Shown: piece by piece, positions 1 to 8,197 of the stretch
Layout of the letters: the number at the start of each line of letters is the position of its first letter
Position numbering within the stretch: position 1 is the stretch's first letter
Assembly (NCBI RefSeq): GCF_030518795.1
Contig: NZ_CP130427.1
Span: 6,997,566 to 7,061,565 of the forward strand
DNA: 64,000 nucleotides
Origin: Micromonospora sp. NBRC 110009
GTDB taxonomy: Bacteria; Actinomycetota; Actinomycetes; Mycobacteriales; Micromonosporaceae
Reading direction: 5' to 3'
Notes under the pieces: model-generated
What the model was told of the DNA's origin: nothing
Database searches by the model: none
What the model saw: the letters and a program-made list of their open reading frames with translations, nothing else
Program-made: the position numbers and the translations under genes

Positions 1-3000
1 GTACCCACAGGTCCAGGGTGAGCTCGTCCCGGCGCCAGCAGGTGTAGCTGCCCTTGACCGGCTGCTCCGGGCAGCGGCTCACCTTCCACCGCCGCCAGCC
101 GTCGCGGGTCAGCGCCTGCTGGTAGACCTGGGCGGTCTCCTTCCACGCCTGCTGGGACTCCACGGTCCGCTCCCGCAGCCGGCAGTCCTCCAGGCACCAG
201 CGGCTGCCGCTGACATTGTCGACGGTCTTCGCCGCGGCCCAGGAGGGCACGGCGAGCTGGTCGAGGGTGTCGAAGACCGGGTCACGGCTCAGCGTGCGCA
301 GCCCGAAGTAGAGCGGGACCGCGCCGAGGAGCACCAGGCTGACCAGGGCGAGGATGCCCATCCGCAACCGTCGCCGCTGGCGCATCTGGCGCCGCAGCTC
401 GGAGCGGGCGCCCCGCAGGCCGCCAGCCGGCGTCGCCGCCCCGTCGTCCGCGGGCTCGGCCTCGGCCCGCCGCAGCGCCGGCCCGGGTCCGTCGGCCGGT
501 CCCGGTCGCGGCCCGGCCGGCTCCATCGACGGCACCACCGCAGCCGCCCGGGCCACCGCCGGCCCGCCGGGCCCCGCCGGGGGTACGGCCCCCGGCCCGC
601 CCGGACCGGGCCGGTTCGGCTCCGGCGCGTGCGGGGTCGCCCGTCCGGCCGGCCGCTCGTCAGGCCCGCCGGGGCGGGTCACGGCGGCGGCCGCCCGGGC
701 CACCCCCGGTCCACCCGTGCCGGCCCGCGGACCCGGCTCGCCGCCGGGCTGACCGGAGCGCCCCTCGGTGCCGGGCGTCCGCCCGGGACCGTCCGGGCCG
801 GGTCGGGCCGCTCCCCGAGCCGGCGCGGCGCCGCGCGGGTCACCGCCGGCCGGCCCCGAACGACCGGAGGGCGTGGGGGCCGGTCCGGGCCGGCCGGCCG
901 GCAGGCCGCCGGTGCGGGCGGGATCGCCGCCGGACGGCAGGCCGCCCGTACGGTCCACGTCGGGACCGGCGATCCGACCGGTCGCGGCGGATCCGGCGGG
1001 TCGGCCGGTCGGACCGGGACGCGCGGCGCCCCGGGCGGAGCCGGACGGGTCGGGCGGCATCGGCGGCCCGGCGGGCGCGCCGGCCCGTCCGGACGGGGCC
1101 CGGTCGGGGTCGGCCGGCGTGCCGCGGCGGCCGGTGGTCGGCTCCCCCACCGGGGAACCGGTGGGCCGTCCGATCACCGGCATGGCGGGATCGGTGTGCG
1201 TCGTGCGCCCGGCCTGCCGGAGCCAGTCCGCCGGCCGCTCGGGACGCTGCGGCCGCGGCTCGTCGGTTTCCTCCCGGCCCGCCCGACGCGGTCCCGGGGC
1301 GGCCGCCGCGGCCGACCGACGTCCGTCCGACGGCTCCGGGGCGGCCCGGCGACCGGCCGGCTCCTCGCCCGCCGCGCGCCGACCGGCCCGGGTCGCCGGG
1401 TCCTCGGCAGCGGCCCGCCGACCTGCGGGCGGCAGGGTTTCATCCGGTGAACGCCCCCGGCCGGCCGGCGTCGCCGGACCGTCGGGCGCCACCCGCCGAC
1501 CGGTACGCGTCGCCGGATCCTCGGCGGCCGCGCGTCGACCGGTACGGGTCGTGGGGTCCTCGGGAGCGCCCGGGCGACCGGGCATCGCCGGGCCGTCGGG
1601 CGTGGCCCGGCGACCGGCCGGGGCGTCGGGCGCGGCGCGCCGACCGGTGGACGTCGCCGGACCGTCGGCCGGGACGCCCGGCACCGGCGGGGCGTTCCCG
1701 CTGTGCGGCACCACCACGGGCTGGTCGGGTTCGTCGGCACGACGGCGACCGCCCGCGCGGCCACCGACCGGACCGTCCACCCGGGACCCGCCCGCCGCGG
1801 CCGGGTCGGGCTGGGCCCGGCGGCGCCGGGGCTCGGGGTCATCCGGGCGGGCAACCCCGGTCACCGGGTCGCCGACGGGGTAGCCGGGGCCGGGGGTCGC
1901 GGCGCGCGCCGAGGGCACCCCGGCGCGACCCGTCCCAGGCTCGGCCGCCCGCCGACCATTGCCGGAGACCGGACGGACACCCGGGTCGGCATCGTCGGGA
2001 AGCGAGCGCCGACCGGCGCCGGAGACCGGACGGACCCCGGCTTCGACGCCGTCGGGAACCGAGCGCCGACCGGCGCCGGAGACGGGCCGGGCGGCCGGGT
2101 CGCCGCCGCCCGGCTGCGGGCCGGAGGCCGGGCCGTCGGGGCCGTCGGATCCGTGGCGACCACGTGGCGAGGGCGGGACCGCGACGCGCGGGCCGGGCGG
2201 GGGCACGTTCGGGCCGGGCGGTGGCCAGCCGGCGCCCGAGCCCTGGCCGGGCCGCTCGGGACCACCACGACCGCGGTCCGGGTTCGGTGGCGCGGCCCTC
2301 CCGGCGCGGTCCGGGCCGGACCCGGGCGGCGGGCCGCCACGGCCGGGATCCGGGGCGGGACCGGCGGGCGGCAGCGGGGCGCCTCGACCCACGCCGGGGC
2401 CGGCGGGCGGTGCCACCCGGCCGGGCTGACCGGCCGGGCCGCTCATCCGGCCGGCGGCCGGCGAAGCGGGCGGGTGCTGGTTGGTCGGCCCGTCCCCGGT
2501 GCGCCGGGGCGGCTCGGCGGGGTGCCGGCCAGGCTCGGCCGGGCCGGGCCGGGGACCGTCGGCCGGGCGGCGCCGGGCGGCGGCCGGCTCGGGACCGCCG
2601 GGGCGTACCGGAGGCGTGGCCGGTCCGGTGTCCGCCGGCCCGCGACGGACCGGTGACCCGTCCGGGCCCGGCCGGCCGGCGGCCGGGGGCGGCACCGCAC
2701 CGGGGCGGGCGCCGCGCGGCGGCTCGGGCGTGGGCGGGACGGGGCGGGGTCTCGGGCCGGTGGGCGGCGTCCCGCCGCGCGGGGGCGGCACCGCGCCGGG
2801 CGGCGGCGCGGACGGGTCGCCGTCCGGGCCGAGCTCGCCACGCTGCTGCTTCGCCGTGCGCAGGTCGTCGATCCAGCCGAACTCCTCGCCGGCGGTCGCC
2901 TCGTCCGGCTCGGCGTCGGCCCTGCCCCGCCCCCACCGGCGGCCCTTGGCACGCGGGTCGCGCCGCTCCTCCGGGCCGTCCTCGGGCCCCTCCGGACCAC

Positions 3001-3007
3001 GCGCCAT
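1..3007 (-). CDS. Very long proline-rich single-pass membrane protein, C-terminus outside window
   Basis: I do not recognise the family. The frame is open from an ATG at 3007 to the window edge, at least 1,002 residues. A charged N-terminus carries GEEFGWIDDLRTAKQQRGEL at residues 40-59. About 800 residues of Pro/Gly/Ala/Arg low-complexity sequence follow, with a degenerate repeat of the type GRRAAAEDPATRT (clearest around 1330-1690). Next come a basic stretch (RRQMRQRRRLRM), one membrane segment at about residues 883-904 (ILALVSLVLLGAVPLYFGL) and a Cys/Trp-containing domain cut by the window edge. The basic flank suggests a cytoplasmic disordered arm and an outside C-terminal domain. The start codon overlaps the rarA stop by one base (TGATG), so translation is probably coupled. 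The codon register was checked at several points from 281 to 3007. Function is unknown. Confidence 0.8.
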   Translation of the reverse strand, partial: MARGPEGPEDGPEERRDPRAKGRRWGRGRADAEPDEATAGEEFGWIDDLRTAKQQRGELGPDGDPSAPPPGAVPPPRGGTPPTGPRPRPVPPTPEPPRGARPGAVPPPAAGRPGPDGSPVRRGPADTGPATPPVRPGGPEPAAARRRPADGPRPGPAEPGRHPAEPPRRTGDGPTNQHPPASPAAGRMSGPAGQPGRVAPPAGPGVGRGAPLPPAGPAPDPGRGGPPPGSGPDRAGRAAPPNPDRGRGGPERPGQGSGAGWPPPGPNVPPPGPRVAVPPSPRGRHGSDGPDGPASGPQPGGGDPAARPVSGAGRRSVPDGVEAGVRPVSGAGRRSLPDDADPGVRPVSGNGRRAAEPGTGRAGVPSARAATPGPGYPVGDPVTGVARPDDPEPRRRRAQPDPAAAGGSRVDGPVGGRAGGRRRADEPDQPVVVPHSGNAPPVPGVPADGPATSTGRRAAPDAPAGRRATPDGPAMPGRPGAPEDPTTRTGRRAAAEDPATRTGRRVAPDGPATPAGRGRSPDETLPPAGRRAAAEDPATRAGRRAAGEEPAGRRAAPEPSDGRRSAAAAAPGPRRAGREETDEPRPQRPERPADWLRQAGRTTHTDPAMPVIGRPTGSPVGEPTTGRRGTPADPDRAPSGRAGAPAGPPMPPDPSGSARGAARPGPTGRPAGSAATGRIAGPDVDRTGGLPSGGDPARTGGLPAGRPGPAPTPSGRSGPAGGDPRGAAPARGAARPGPDGPGRTPGTEGRSGQPGGEPGPRAGTGGPGVARAAAAVTRPGGPDERPAGRATPHAPEPNRPGPGGPGAVPPAGPGGPAVARAAAVVPSMEPAGPRPGPADGPGPALRRAEAEPADDGAATPAGGLRGARSELRRQMRQRRRLRMGILALVSLVLLGAVPLYFGLRTLSRDPVFDTLDQLAVPSWAAAKTVDNVSGSRWCLEDCRLRERTVESQQAWKETAQVYQQALTRDGWRRWKVSRCPEQPVKGSYTCWRRDELTLDLWV

Positions 3008-4485
3008 CACTGCTGACCCTCCTCGACGGCGTCGCTGCCGCCCTCGTTCGCCCCGTCGACCTGCTCCGGACCCGCCGGGCGACCACCGTTGGCGGCCGCC
3101 GGTGCCGGCAGCCCGCGCACGATCCGGCGCAGCAGCGGCAGCCGGGTGGCCACCGCGCGCTCCGCGCCGTGGCCGCTGGGCCGGTAGTAGTCGGTCCCGA
3201 CGAGATCGTCCGGAGCGTACTGCTGGGTGACCACCCCACGCTGGTCGTCGTGCGGGTAGCGATAACCGGCGCCGTGGCCCAGCCCGCGGGCGCCGGCGTA
3301 GTGCGCGTCCCGCAGCCCGCGCGGCACCTGCCCGCCCCGGCCGGCGCGCACGTCGGCGATGGCCGCGCCGATCGCCGTGGTCGCCGAGTTGGACTTCGGC
3401 GCGGTGGCCAGGTGGATCACCGCCTGGGCGAGGTTGAGCTGCGCCTCGGGCAGCCCGACGTACTCCACGGCGTGCGCGGCGGCGGTGGCCACGGTGAGCG
3501 CGGTGGGGTCGGCCATGCCGACGTCCTCGCTGGCGAAGATGACCATGCGCCGGGCGATGAACCGGGCGTCCTCGCCGGCCACCAGCATCCGGGCCAGCCA
3601 GTGCAGCGCCGCGTCCACGTCCGAACCGCGCATGCTCTTGATGAACGCGCTGGTCACGTCGTAGTGGGCGTCGCCGTCGCGGTCGTACCGTACGGCGGCG
3701 ACGTCGACGGCCTGCTCGGCGGTGGCCAGGTCGATCCGGCCGGCGCCGCGCGCGGTCGCGGTGGCGGCCGCCGCCTCCAGGGCGGTCAGCGCCTTGCGGA
3801 CGTCACCGCCGGCGAGGCGGACGAGGTGGTCCTCCGCCTCGGCCGCCAGGGTGAGCGCGCCGGCCAGCCCGCGCTCGTCGGCGACCGCGCGGCGCAGCAG
3901 GCCGCGCACGGCGTCGTCGTCCAGTGGCTGGAGGGTGAGCAGCACGCAGCGGGACAGCAGCGGCGAGATGACCGAGAAGTACGGATTTTCGGTGGTCGCC
4001 GCGAGCAGGGTCACCGTCCGGTCCTCGACCGCGGCGAGGAGCGAATCCTGCTGGGTCTTGCTGAACCGGTGCACCTCGTCGATGAAGAGCACGGTCGGCG
4101 GCCCGCCGGCGCGGCGCTGCCGCCGGGCGGTGTCGATCACGGCCCGGACGTCCTTCACCCCGGCCGTCAGCGCGGACATGGCGACGAAGCGGCGGTCGGT
4201 GGCGCCGGCCACCAGGTGGGCGATGGTGGTCTTGCCGCTGCCGGGCGGCCCCCAGAGGATCACCGACATCGGCGCGGCGCCCTCGACGAGCTGGCGCAGC
4301 GGGGCGCCCGGAGCGAGCAGGTGGTCCTGCCCGACCAGCTCGTCGATGCTGGCCGGCCGCATCCGGACGGGCAGCGGCGAGTCCGCCCGGGTGGCGGAGA
4401 ACGCGTCGACGCCACCGGAACCCGTGGGGGCGCCGGGCGGCGCTCCGGCGGGTTCGCCGAGGGTGAAAAGGGCGTCGGACTCCAT
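3007..4485 (-). CDS. rarA: Replication-associated recombination protein RarA (MgsA) AAA+ ATPase
   Basis: The 492-residue protein is a clamp-loader-like AAA+ ATPase that acts at stalled replication forks. Walker A is GPPGSGKT (residues 79-86) and Walker B is LFIDEVHR (133-140). These are followed by the sensor 1 region (LLAATTENPYFSVISPLLSR) and the C-terminal tetramerisation domain with GSDVDAALHWLARML. The frame stays open upstream to 4839, but the ATG at 4485 (MESDALFTLGEPAG) is preferred. It has the -10-like TACTGT seven nucleotides before it, and the upstream extension is arginine-rich and overlaps the next gene. Length is slightly above the usual 430-450 because of an N-terminal extension. 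It is coupled to the downstream proline-rich protein. Confidence 0.95.
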   Translation of the reverse strand: MESDALFTLGEPAGAPPGAPTGSGGVDAFSATRADSPLPVRMRPASIDELVGQDHLLAPGAPLRQLVEGAAPMSVILWGPPGSGKTTIAHLVAGATDRRFVAMSALTAGVKDVRAVIDTARRQRRAGGPPTVLFIDEVHRFSKTQQDSLLAAVEDRTVTLLAATTENPYFSVISPLLSRCVLLTLQPLDDDAVRGLLRRAVADERGLAGALTLAAEAEDHLVRLAGGDVRKALTALEAAAATATARGAGRIDLATAEQAVDVAAVRYDRDGDAHYDVTSAFIKSMRGSDVDAALHWLARMLVAGEDARFIARRMVIFASEDVGMADPTALTVATAAAHAVEYVGLPEAQLNLAQAVIHLATAPKSNSATTAIGAAIADVRAGRGGQVPRGLRDAHYAGARGLGHGAGYRYPHDDQRGVVTQQYAPDDLVGTDYYRPSGHGAERAVATRLPLLRRIVRGLPAPAAANGGRPAGPEQVDGANEGGSDAVEEGQQ

Positions 4486-4492
4486 CCCGAGA

Positions 4493-4498
4493 ACAGTA
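4493..4498 (-). promoter_or_regulatory. -10 element for leaderless rarA
   Basis: TACTGT lies 7 nt before the rarA ATG, and no Shine-Dalgarno sequence is visible. This is the TANNNT-N6/7-start layout typical of leaderless actinobacterial transcripts. Confidence 0.45.
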
Positions 4499-4559
4499 CC
4501 GGGCCCGGCCGACGACGCTGGAATCGCGCCGTGGGCCGGGCCCGGGTGATCGGTTCCGG

Positions 4560-4772
4560 TCAGCCGCGACCCGGCCGCCGGCCCCGGTACCAGCGGCCGC
4601 CGCCGGCGCCGCGCGGACCGGCGCCGACCCCGGCCAGGTAGAGGGCGAGCAGCAAGAAACCGATCAGGCTGAGGGTCTGGTAGTTGAACAGGTCGGGGGC
4701 GCCGAGGTTGGTGTTCAGGAAGTCGAGCAACAGCGCGAGGCCGAACACGATGGCCGCGAGAATGGCGAGCAT
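4560..4772 (-). CDS. Small two-helix membrane protein
   Basis: The 70-residue protein has two hydrophobic segments (about 2-18, LAILAAIVFGLALLLDF, and about 32-50, TLSLIGFLLLALYLAGV). They are joined by a short loop (NTNLGAPDLFNYQ) and followed by a Gly/Arg-rich tail (GRWYRGRRPGRG). A clear ribosome binding site, GGAGGA, sits 7 nt before the ATG. I recognise no named family. It resembles the short conserved hypothetical membrane proteins found beside housekeeping genes in Micromonosporaceae. It lies between rarA and a broken acetyltransferase on the same strand. Confidence 0.75.
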   Translation of the reverse strand: MLAILAAIVFGLALLLDFLNTNLGAPDLFNYQTLSLIGFLLLALYLAGVGAGPRGAGGGRWYRGRRPGRG

Positions 4773-4881
4773 TGTCGTTCCTCCGGTGGGGGGTCCCAGT
4801 AGGTCGGCGTGGGATGTACCCGATCGGTCTGTTCGTCAATCTCCACCCTGGACCGATCCGGCCCGCCGGCCGGGCGCCGCG

Positions 4882-5308
4882 TCACCGGTCGGTGGCGAGG
4901 ATCGCGTAGCGCACCGAGTCCCACCAGCATCTCGGTGCCGAGACCCCGGCCCCAGTGGTCGGCGTGCACCACGTAGCCGATCTCCCCGCGCCGGTGCTGC
5001 GGGCTCTCCACGGTCAGGGTGCCCATCCCGACCAGCCGGTCCCCCTCGACAGCGGCCAGCCGGTACACCGGCCGCGGCTCGGCGTCGGCCTCGGCCCGCC
5101 ACGCCGGCACGGCGTCCCGGACCTCATCGGGCGAGGGCGGCTGCTCGTCCAGCACCCGGTCGAACACGCGCGGCTCGGTCATCAGCGCGTACAGCGGCGC
5201 GACGTCGGCGTCGTCCAGTTCACGCAGCGCGCAGCGGGGGCCGGCGAGTCGTACCGGTCGAACGGAGCGGACGGGGTCACGAATTCTCCTCTCGTAGGCT
5301 GGCGGCAT
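4882..5308 (-). pseudogene. GNAT (RimJ-type) acetyltransferase with internal deletion and frameshift
   Basis: The frame from the ATG at 5308 encodes a normal GNAT N-terminal half: VRPVRLAGPRCALRELDDAD, then GEIGYVVHADHWGRGLGTEML, the acetyl-CoA binding motif. Right after GTEML the family sequence stops. In the +1 frame the very next codons read WWDSVRYAILATDR then TGA (4882-4884), which is a typical GNAT C-terminus. Compared with the intact relative at 60722-61291 (GEIGYVGHPDHTGHGYVTEA ... WTDEVVYALLDREW), about 47 codons including the conserved RN..S..VLE..G segment are missing and the frame is lost. Without the shift the frame would run on to 4715 into the downstream gene. The product is probably non-functional. 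The start overlaps the divergent GNAT start by two bases. Confidence 0.75.
5295..5300 (+). promoter_or_regulatory. -10 element for leaderless GNAT gene
   Basis: TAGGCT is followed by 6 nt and then the ATG at 5307, with no Shine-Dalgarno. The element lies inside the first codons of the divergent broken GNAT gene. Confidence 0.45.
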
Positions 5309-6047
5309 GATCACTGCCGACCAGGTCCTGGTGGGTCGGGACGCCCTGCTCGCCGCCGCCGGCCACCACCCGTACGCCCGGCACGCGCTCTGGCGCGAAC
5401 ACGAGCCGCAGGGGTGGCGACGCGACGGCGCGGTGGGCTGGCTGCTCCCGCCGGAGCAGGGGCCGGCCGGCGGGGCGCTGGGGCCGGCCGGGGCGGCGCT
5501 GGAGGTCTTCGGCGATCTGGTCGCGGACGGGACCCTGCACGCCGGCCAGTGGCTGCACCTGCCCCGGACCTCGGCGGACGAGGTGGCCGGGCGGTTCTCC
5601 GTCGCCCGGCTCGACGAGTGGGACTTCCTCTGGACCACGACGGCCCCGCCACCGCAGGACGGGGAGGAGCGGGTGGTCCGGCTTACCGAGGCCGACCACC
5701 CGGCCCTCGACGCCCTGATCGAAGGCTCCTTCCCCACCACGACCTCCCGCCCGGGCGACCCGCGCATCGTCGACTGGTACGGCATCCGGGACGGCGACCG
5801 CCTGGTCGCCTGCGGGGCGGACCGCAGCCGGGGCGACGTCGGCTTCCTCGCCGGCCTCACCGTGGCGCCCGACCAACGGGGCGGGGGCCTCGGCGCGGCG
5901 CTGACCGCCGGGATGACCCGAACCCTGCTCGGCCGGTACGACCACGTGGCGCTCGGCGTCTACACCGACAATGTCGGCGCCATCCGCCTCTACCACCGCC
6001 TCGGCTACACCGGCACCGAGCCCCGCACCTCCGTCCACCTGGGCTGA
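5307..6047 (+). CDS. GNAT family N-acetyltransferase
   Basis: The 246-residue protein has an N-terminal part (1-125) resembling the less conserved first GNAT-like half of two-lobed acetyltransferases. A canonical GNAT domain follows at about 128-240. Motif A reads GFLAGLTVAPDQRGGGLGAA, and motif B reads LGVYTDNVGAIRLYHRLGY, with the Asn and Tyr that usually contact acetyl-CoA and act as general acid. The substrate cannot be inferred. The start is set by the leaderless-type promoter just upstream. The gene converges with the MFS gene that ends at 6070. Confidence 0.85.
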   Translation: MITADQVLVGRDALLAAAGHHPYARHALWREHEPQGWRRDGAVGWLLPPEQGPAGGALGPAGAALEVFGDLVADGTLHAGQWLHLPRTSADEVAGRFSVARLDEWDFLWTTTAPPPQDGEERVVRLTEADHPALDALIEGSFPTTTSRPGDPRIVDWYGIRDGDRLVACGADRSRGDVGFLAGLTVAPDQRGGGLGAALTAGMTRTLLGRYDHVALGVYTDNVGAIRLYHRLGYTGTEPRTSVHLG

Positions 6048-6069
6048 CGCTCTCTCCCGGCCGCCACCG

Positions 6070-7488
6070 TCAGGCGGGCCGGGTGCCGGCACCGGCTGCG
6101 GGCGCCGGCTGCGAGGTCGGGACGGCCACCGGCGCGGGGCCGGCAAGGCTGCCGTCGGGGCCGGTCGCCGCGAGACTCGCCCCGGACGGGACCCCTTCGG
6201 CCGCCGCTGGCGCCTGCTCCCCCGGCGTGGCCGGCTCGCCGGCGCCGGACGCGGCGGCCCGGCTCGCCCGCCAGGCCGGCAGGTAGAGCGGCGCGCCCAG
6301 GGCGAGCACCACCCCGCCGACCAGCATGGCGAGGCTGACGCTGGTGCGGTCGGCGAGGGCGGTCAGGACGACCCCGCCGAGCGCCCCGGCCGGCATGCCC
6401 ATCATCGAGTTCAGCGAGAGCACGCTGGTCCGGTTCGGGCCGTCGACCTGCCGGTGCAGCAGCCCCATGTGCAGTGGGTTCGACGCGCCGTGCACGGTGT
6501 AGCAGGCCAGATAGGCGACGATCACCCCGACCGGGCCGGCGAGCAGGCCCATGCCGACCACCGTCGCGCCCTGGAGGATCCGCATCAGCGCGGCGGCGGG
6601 CGCGGCGCCCAGTCGGCGCAGCAGGAACGGAGTGAGCGCGGCGCCGGCGGCGTTGGCCAGCCAGGCCGCCGAGCCGGCCGGCCCGAGCAGGGCGGCGGCG
6701 CGATCCGCGCTGCCGACCACTTCGGAGAGCCGGACCGGCAGCAACGACTCGAACGTGACCATGCCGAAGCCCCAGAAGAGCTCGACCGCGACGAGCGCGA
6801 GCAGCACCCGGGAGCGGCGGAGCAGGCCGACCGCCTGGCCGACCATCCGGGGCGCCTCGGCCACCGAGGCGCGCAGCGCGCCGACGCCCTTGGCCGGCCG
6901 GTGCTCGACCAGCATCACCAGCAACGCCACGACCGAGACCGCCTGCAGGGCGATGGCGACCAGCAGCGGCAGGGCCAGCGCGCTGATCGGGCCGACCGGG
7001 CCGAGCGCGACCAGCCCGCCGCTGAGCAGCGCGCCGGCGCCGATGGCGAGGCCGATGACGGTGCCGGCCCAGCCCAGGCCGCGCTCGTACTCGGCGTCCG
7101 GATCGGCGGCGAGGGTGGCGTCGACGTACCAGGACTCCAGGGGACCGCTGTCCAGCGCCCGGTAGACGCCCTGCAACGCCCAGGACAGGAAGAAGAGCCA
7201 GAACGAGTCGGCCAGGGCGAAGATGGCGAGGGATACCAGGCCGACCAGCCAGGCGACGGCGAGCACCGGCTTGCGACCGAGGGCGTCGGCGAGGCCGCCG
7301 GTGGGCAACTCCAGCGCGAGGATGACCAGGCCCTGGGCGGTGCCGATCAGACCGATCTCTGACAGCGACAAGCCACGCTCCTGCATCAGCAGGATCATCA
7401 CCGGGATCATCAGGCCGCCGGGCAGCCAGCGCAGGGCGTACAGGGTGAGGTAGCGGAACCGGACCTGGCGTACGGACAGGGTGCTCAC
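6070..7488 (-). CDS. MFS transporter, ArsR-controlled
   Basis: The 472-residue protein has about 12 membrane segments, starting with RWLPGGLMIPVMILLMQERG. The loop 2-3 signature of the major facilitator superfamily is present as GGLADALGRKPVL. The C-terminal about 55 residues are Ala/Pro/Gly rich and probably cytoplasmic. The GTG start at 7488 overlaps the stop of the upstream ArsR gene by 4 nt (GTGA) and has AGGAGA before it, so the two genes form one operon. A drug or metabolite export role is plausible because single-component MFS exporters are often paired with a repressor; the substrate is unknown. Confidence 0.88.
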   Translation of the reverse strand: MSTLSVRQVRFRYLTLYALRWLPGGLMIPVMILLMQERGLSLSEIGLIGTAQGLVILALELPTGGLADALGRKPVLAVAWLVGLVSLAIFALADSFWLFFLSWALQGVYRALDSGPLESWYVDATLAADPDAEYERGLGWAGTVIGLAIGAGALLSGGLVALGPVGPISALALPLLVAIALQAVSVVALLVMLVEHRPAKGVGALRASVAEAPRMVGQAVGLLRRSRVLLALVAVELFWGFGMVTFESLLPVRLSEVVGSADRAAALLGPAGSAAWLANAAGAALTPFLLRRLGAAPAAALMRILQGATVVGMGLLAGPVGVIVAYLACYTVHGASNPLHMGLLHRQVDGPNRTSVLSLNSMMGMPAGALGGVVLTALADRTSVSLAMLVGGVVLALGAPLYLPAWRASRAAASGAGEPATPGEQAPAAAEGVPSGASLAATGPDGSLAGPAPVAVPTSQPAPAAGAGTRPA

Positions 7489-8111
7489 GGCTTCTCCTCT
7501 GCGGTCGGTGGGGTGGCGGGCCGCAGGTCCGCCGGGAGCGGCAGGGCGGCGAGGTAGATCTGCACCTGCTCGGCGCCGGGCTCGGTGGGGTCGGCCTCCT
7601 CGCGGTAGCGATCGAGGATCTGCCACAGGTCGGCCTTCAGCGCCTCGAGCCGGGCGTGCGGGATCGTCATGAAGATGTCGCCCATGCCGAAGGCGTCGCG
7701 CCAGGCGGGCGACCACTCGTGGCGGACGGCGAACCACCGCTCGGCGATCTCGGCGAACTGCCGCACCTGTTCCCCCTCGATCCACTCGATGGCGGCGCGG
7801 GCGTCCGGGTCGTCGTCGAAGTCGGTCGGCTCCCAGTTGGTCACGTCGTGTGCGGCCCGCCAGAACCGCTGCCGGCCGGTGCCGAGATCCGGGTCCTCCG
7901 CGACCAGGCCGACCTCGGCGAGCTGGCGCAGGTGGTAGCTGGTGGCTCCGGTGTTGGTGCCGAGCAGCTCGGCCAGCTTCGTGGCGGTCGCCGGGCCCCG
8001 GACCCGCAGCGCGCCGAGCAGTCGCGTGCGCAGGGGGTGCGCCAGGACGCGCACCTGCTGGTGAGAGAGCCGCACGGCGCGCGGCGCCGGAAGCCTGTCG
8101 TCGTTCCCCAT
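7485..8111 (-). CDS. ArsR/SmtB-family winged-helix repressor
   Basis: The 208-residue protein has a winged-helix domain at about 12-95: VRVLAHPLRTRLLGALRVRG, then ATKLAELLGTNTGATSYHLR (recognition helix), then the wing. A helical C-terminal region of about 110 residues (WIEGEQVRQFAEIAERWFAV) suggests an HTH_20-type ligand sensor rather than a metal sensor, since no CxC or other metal motif is visible. The ATG at 8111 is chosen because TATTGT sits 7 nt before it. An upstream in-frame ATG (8135) lies inside the promoter/operator. It probably represses itself and the downstream MFS gene. Confidence 0.88.
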   Translation of the reverse strand: MGNDDRLPAPRAVRLSHQQVRVLAHPLRTRLLGALRVRGPATATKLAELLGTNTGATSYHLRQLAEVGLVAEDPDLGTGRQRFWRAAHDVTNWEPTDFDDDPDARAAIEWIEGEQVRQFAEIAERWFAVRHEWSPAWRDAFGMGDIFMTIPHARLEALKADLWQILDRYREEADPTEPGAEQVQIYLAALPLPADLRPATPPTAEEKP

Positions 8112-8118
8112 GTCTTGC

Positions 8119-8148
8119 ACAATATCTGTGCACACTTCCTATGCACAA
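8119..8148 (-). promoter_or_regulatory. Promoter of the ArsR-MFS operon
   Basis: On the minus strand TTGTGC (-35) is separated by 18 nt from TATTGT (-10), which lies 7 nt before the ATG at 8111. No Shine-Dalgarno is present, so the transcript is probably leaderless. Confidence 0.55.
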
Positions 8149-8171
8149 GACTTGTGCATAGGAAGTGTGCA
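8129..8171. promoter_or_regulatory. 43-bp perfect palindrome, probable ArsR operator
   Basis: Two 21-nt arms (8129-8149 and 8151-8171) are perfectly complementary around the single base at 8150. The core is TATGCACAAG-A-CTTGTGCATA. Further TGCACA half-sites sit at the outer edges and at 8115-8122 (TTGCACAA). The palindrome covers the -35 box and most of the spacer of the ArsR promoter. Bound repressor would therefore block the polymerase. Confidence 0.75.
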
Positions 8172-8197
8172 AGATCTGACAGGTGACCGGACGAGGG

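Noticed and set aside
1447..4641. Very long plus-strand open frame opposite rarA and the proline-rich gene
   Set aside because: It is antisense to rarA, whose motifs are unmistakable; the translation is Arg/Gly/Pro noise caused by high GC in wobble positions.
5308..5860. Upstream extension of the broken GNAT frame
   Set aside because: It is antisense to the intact GNAT gene at 5307-6047 and shows no similarity to acetyltransferases.
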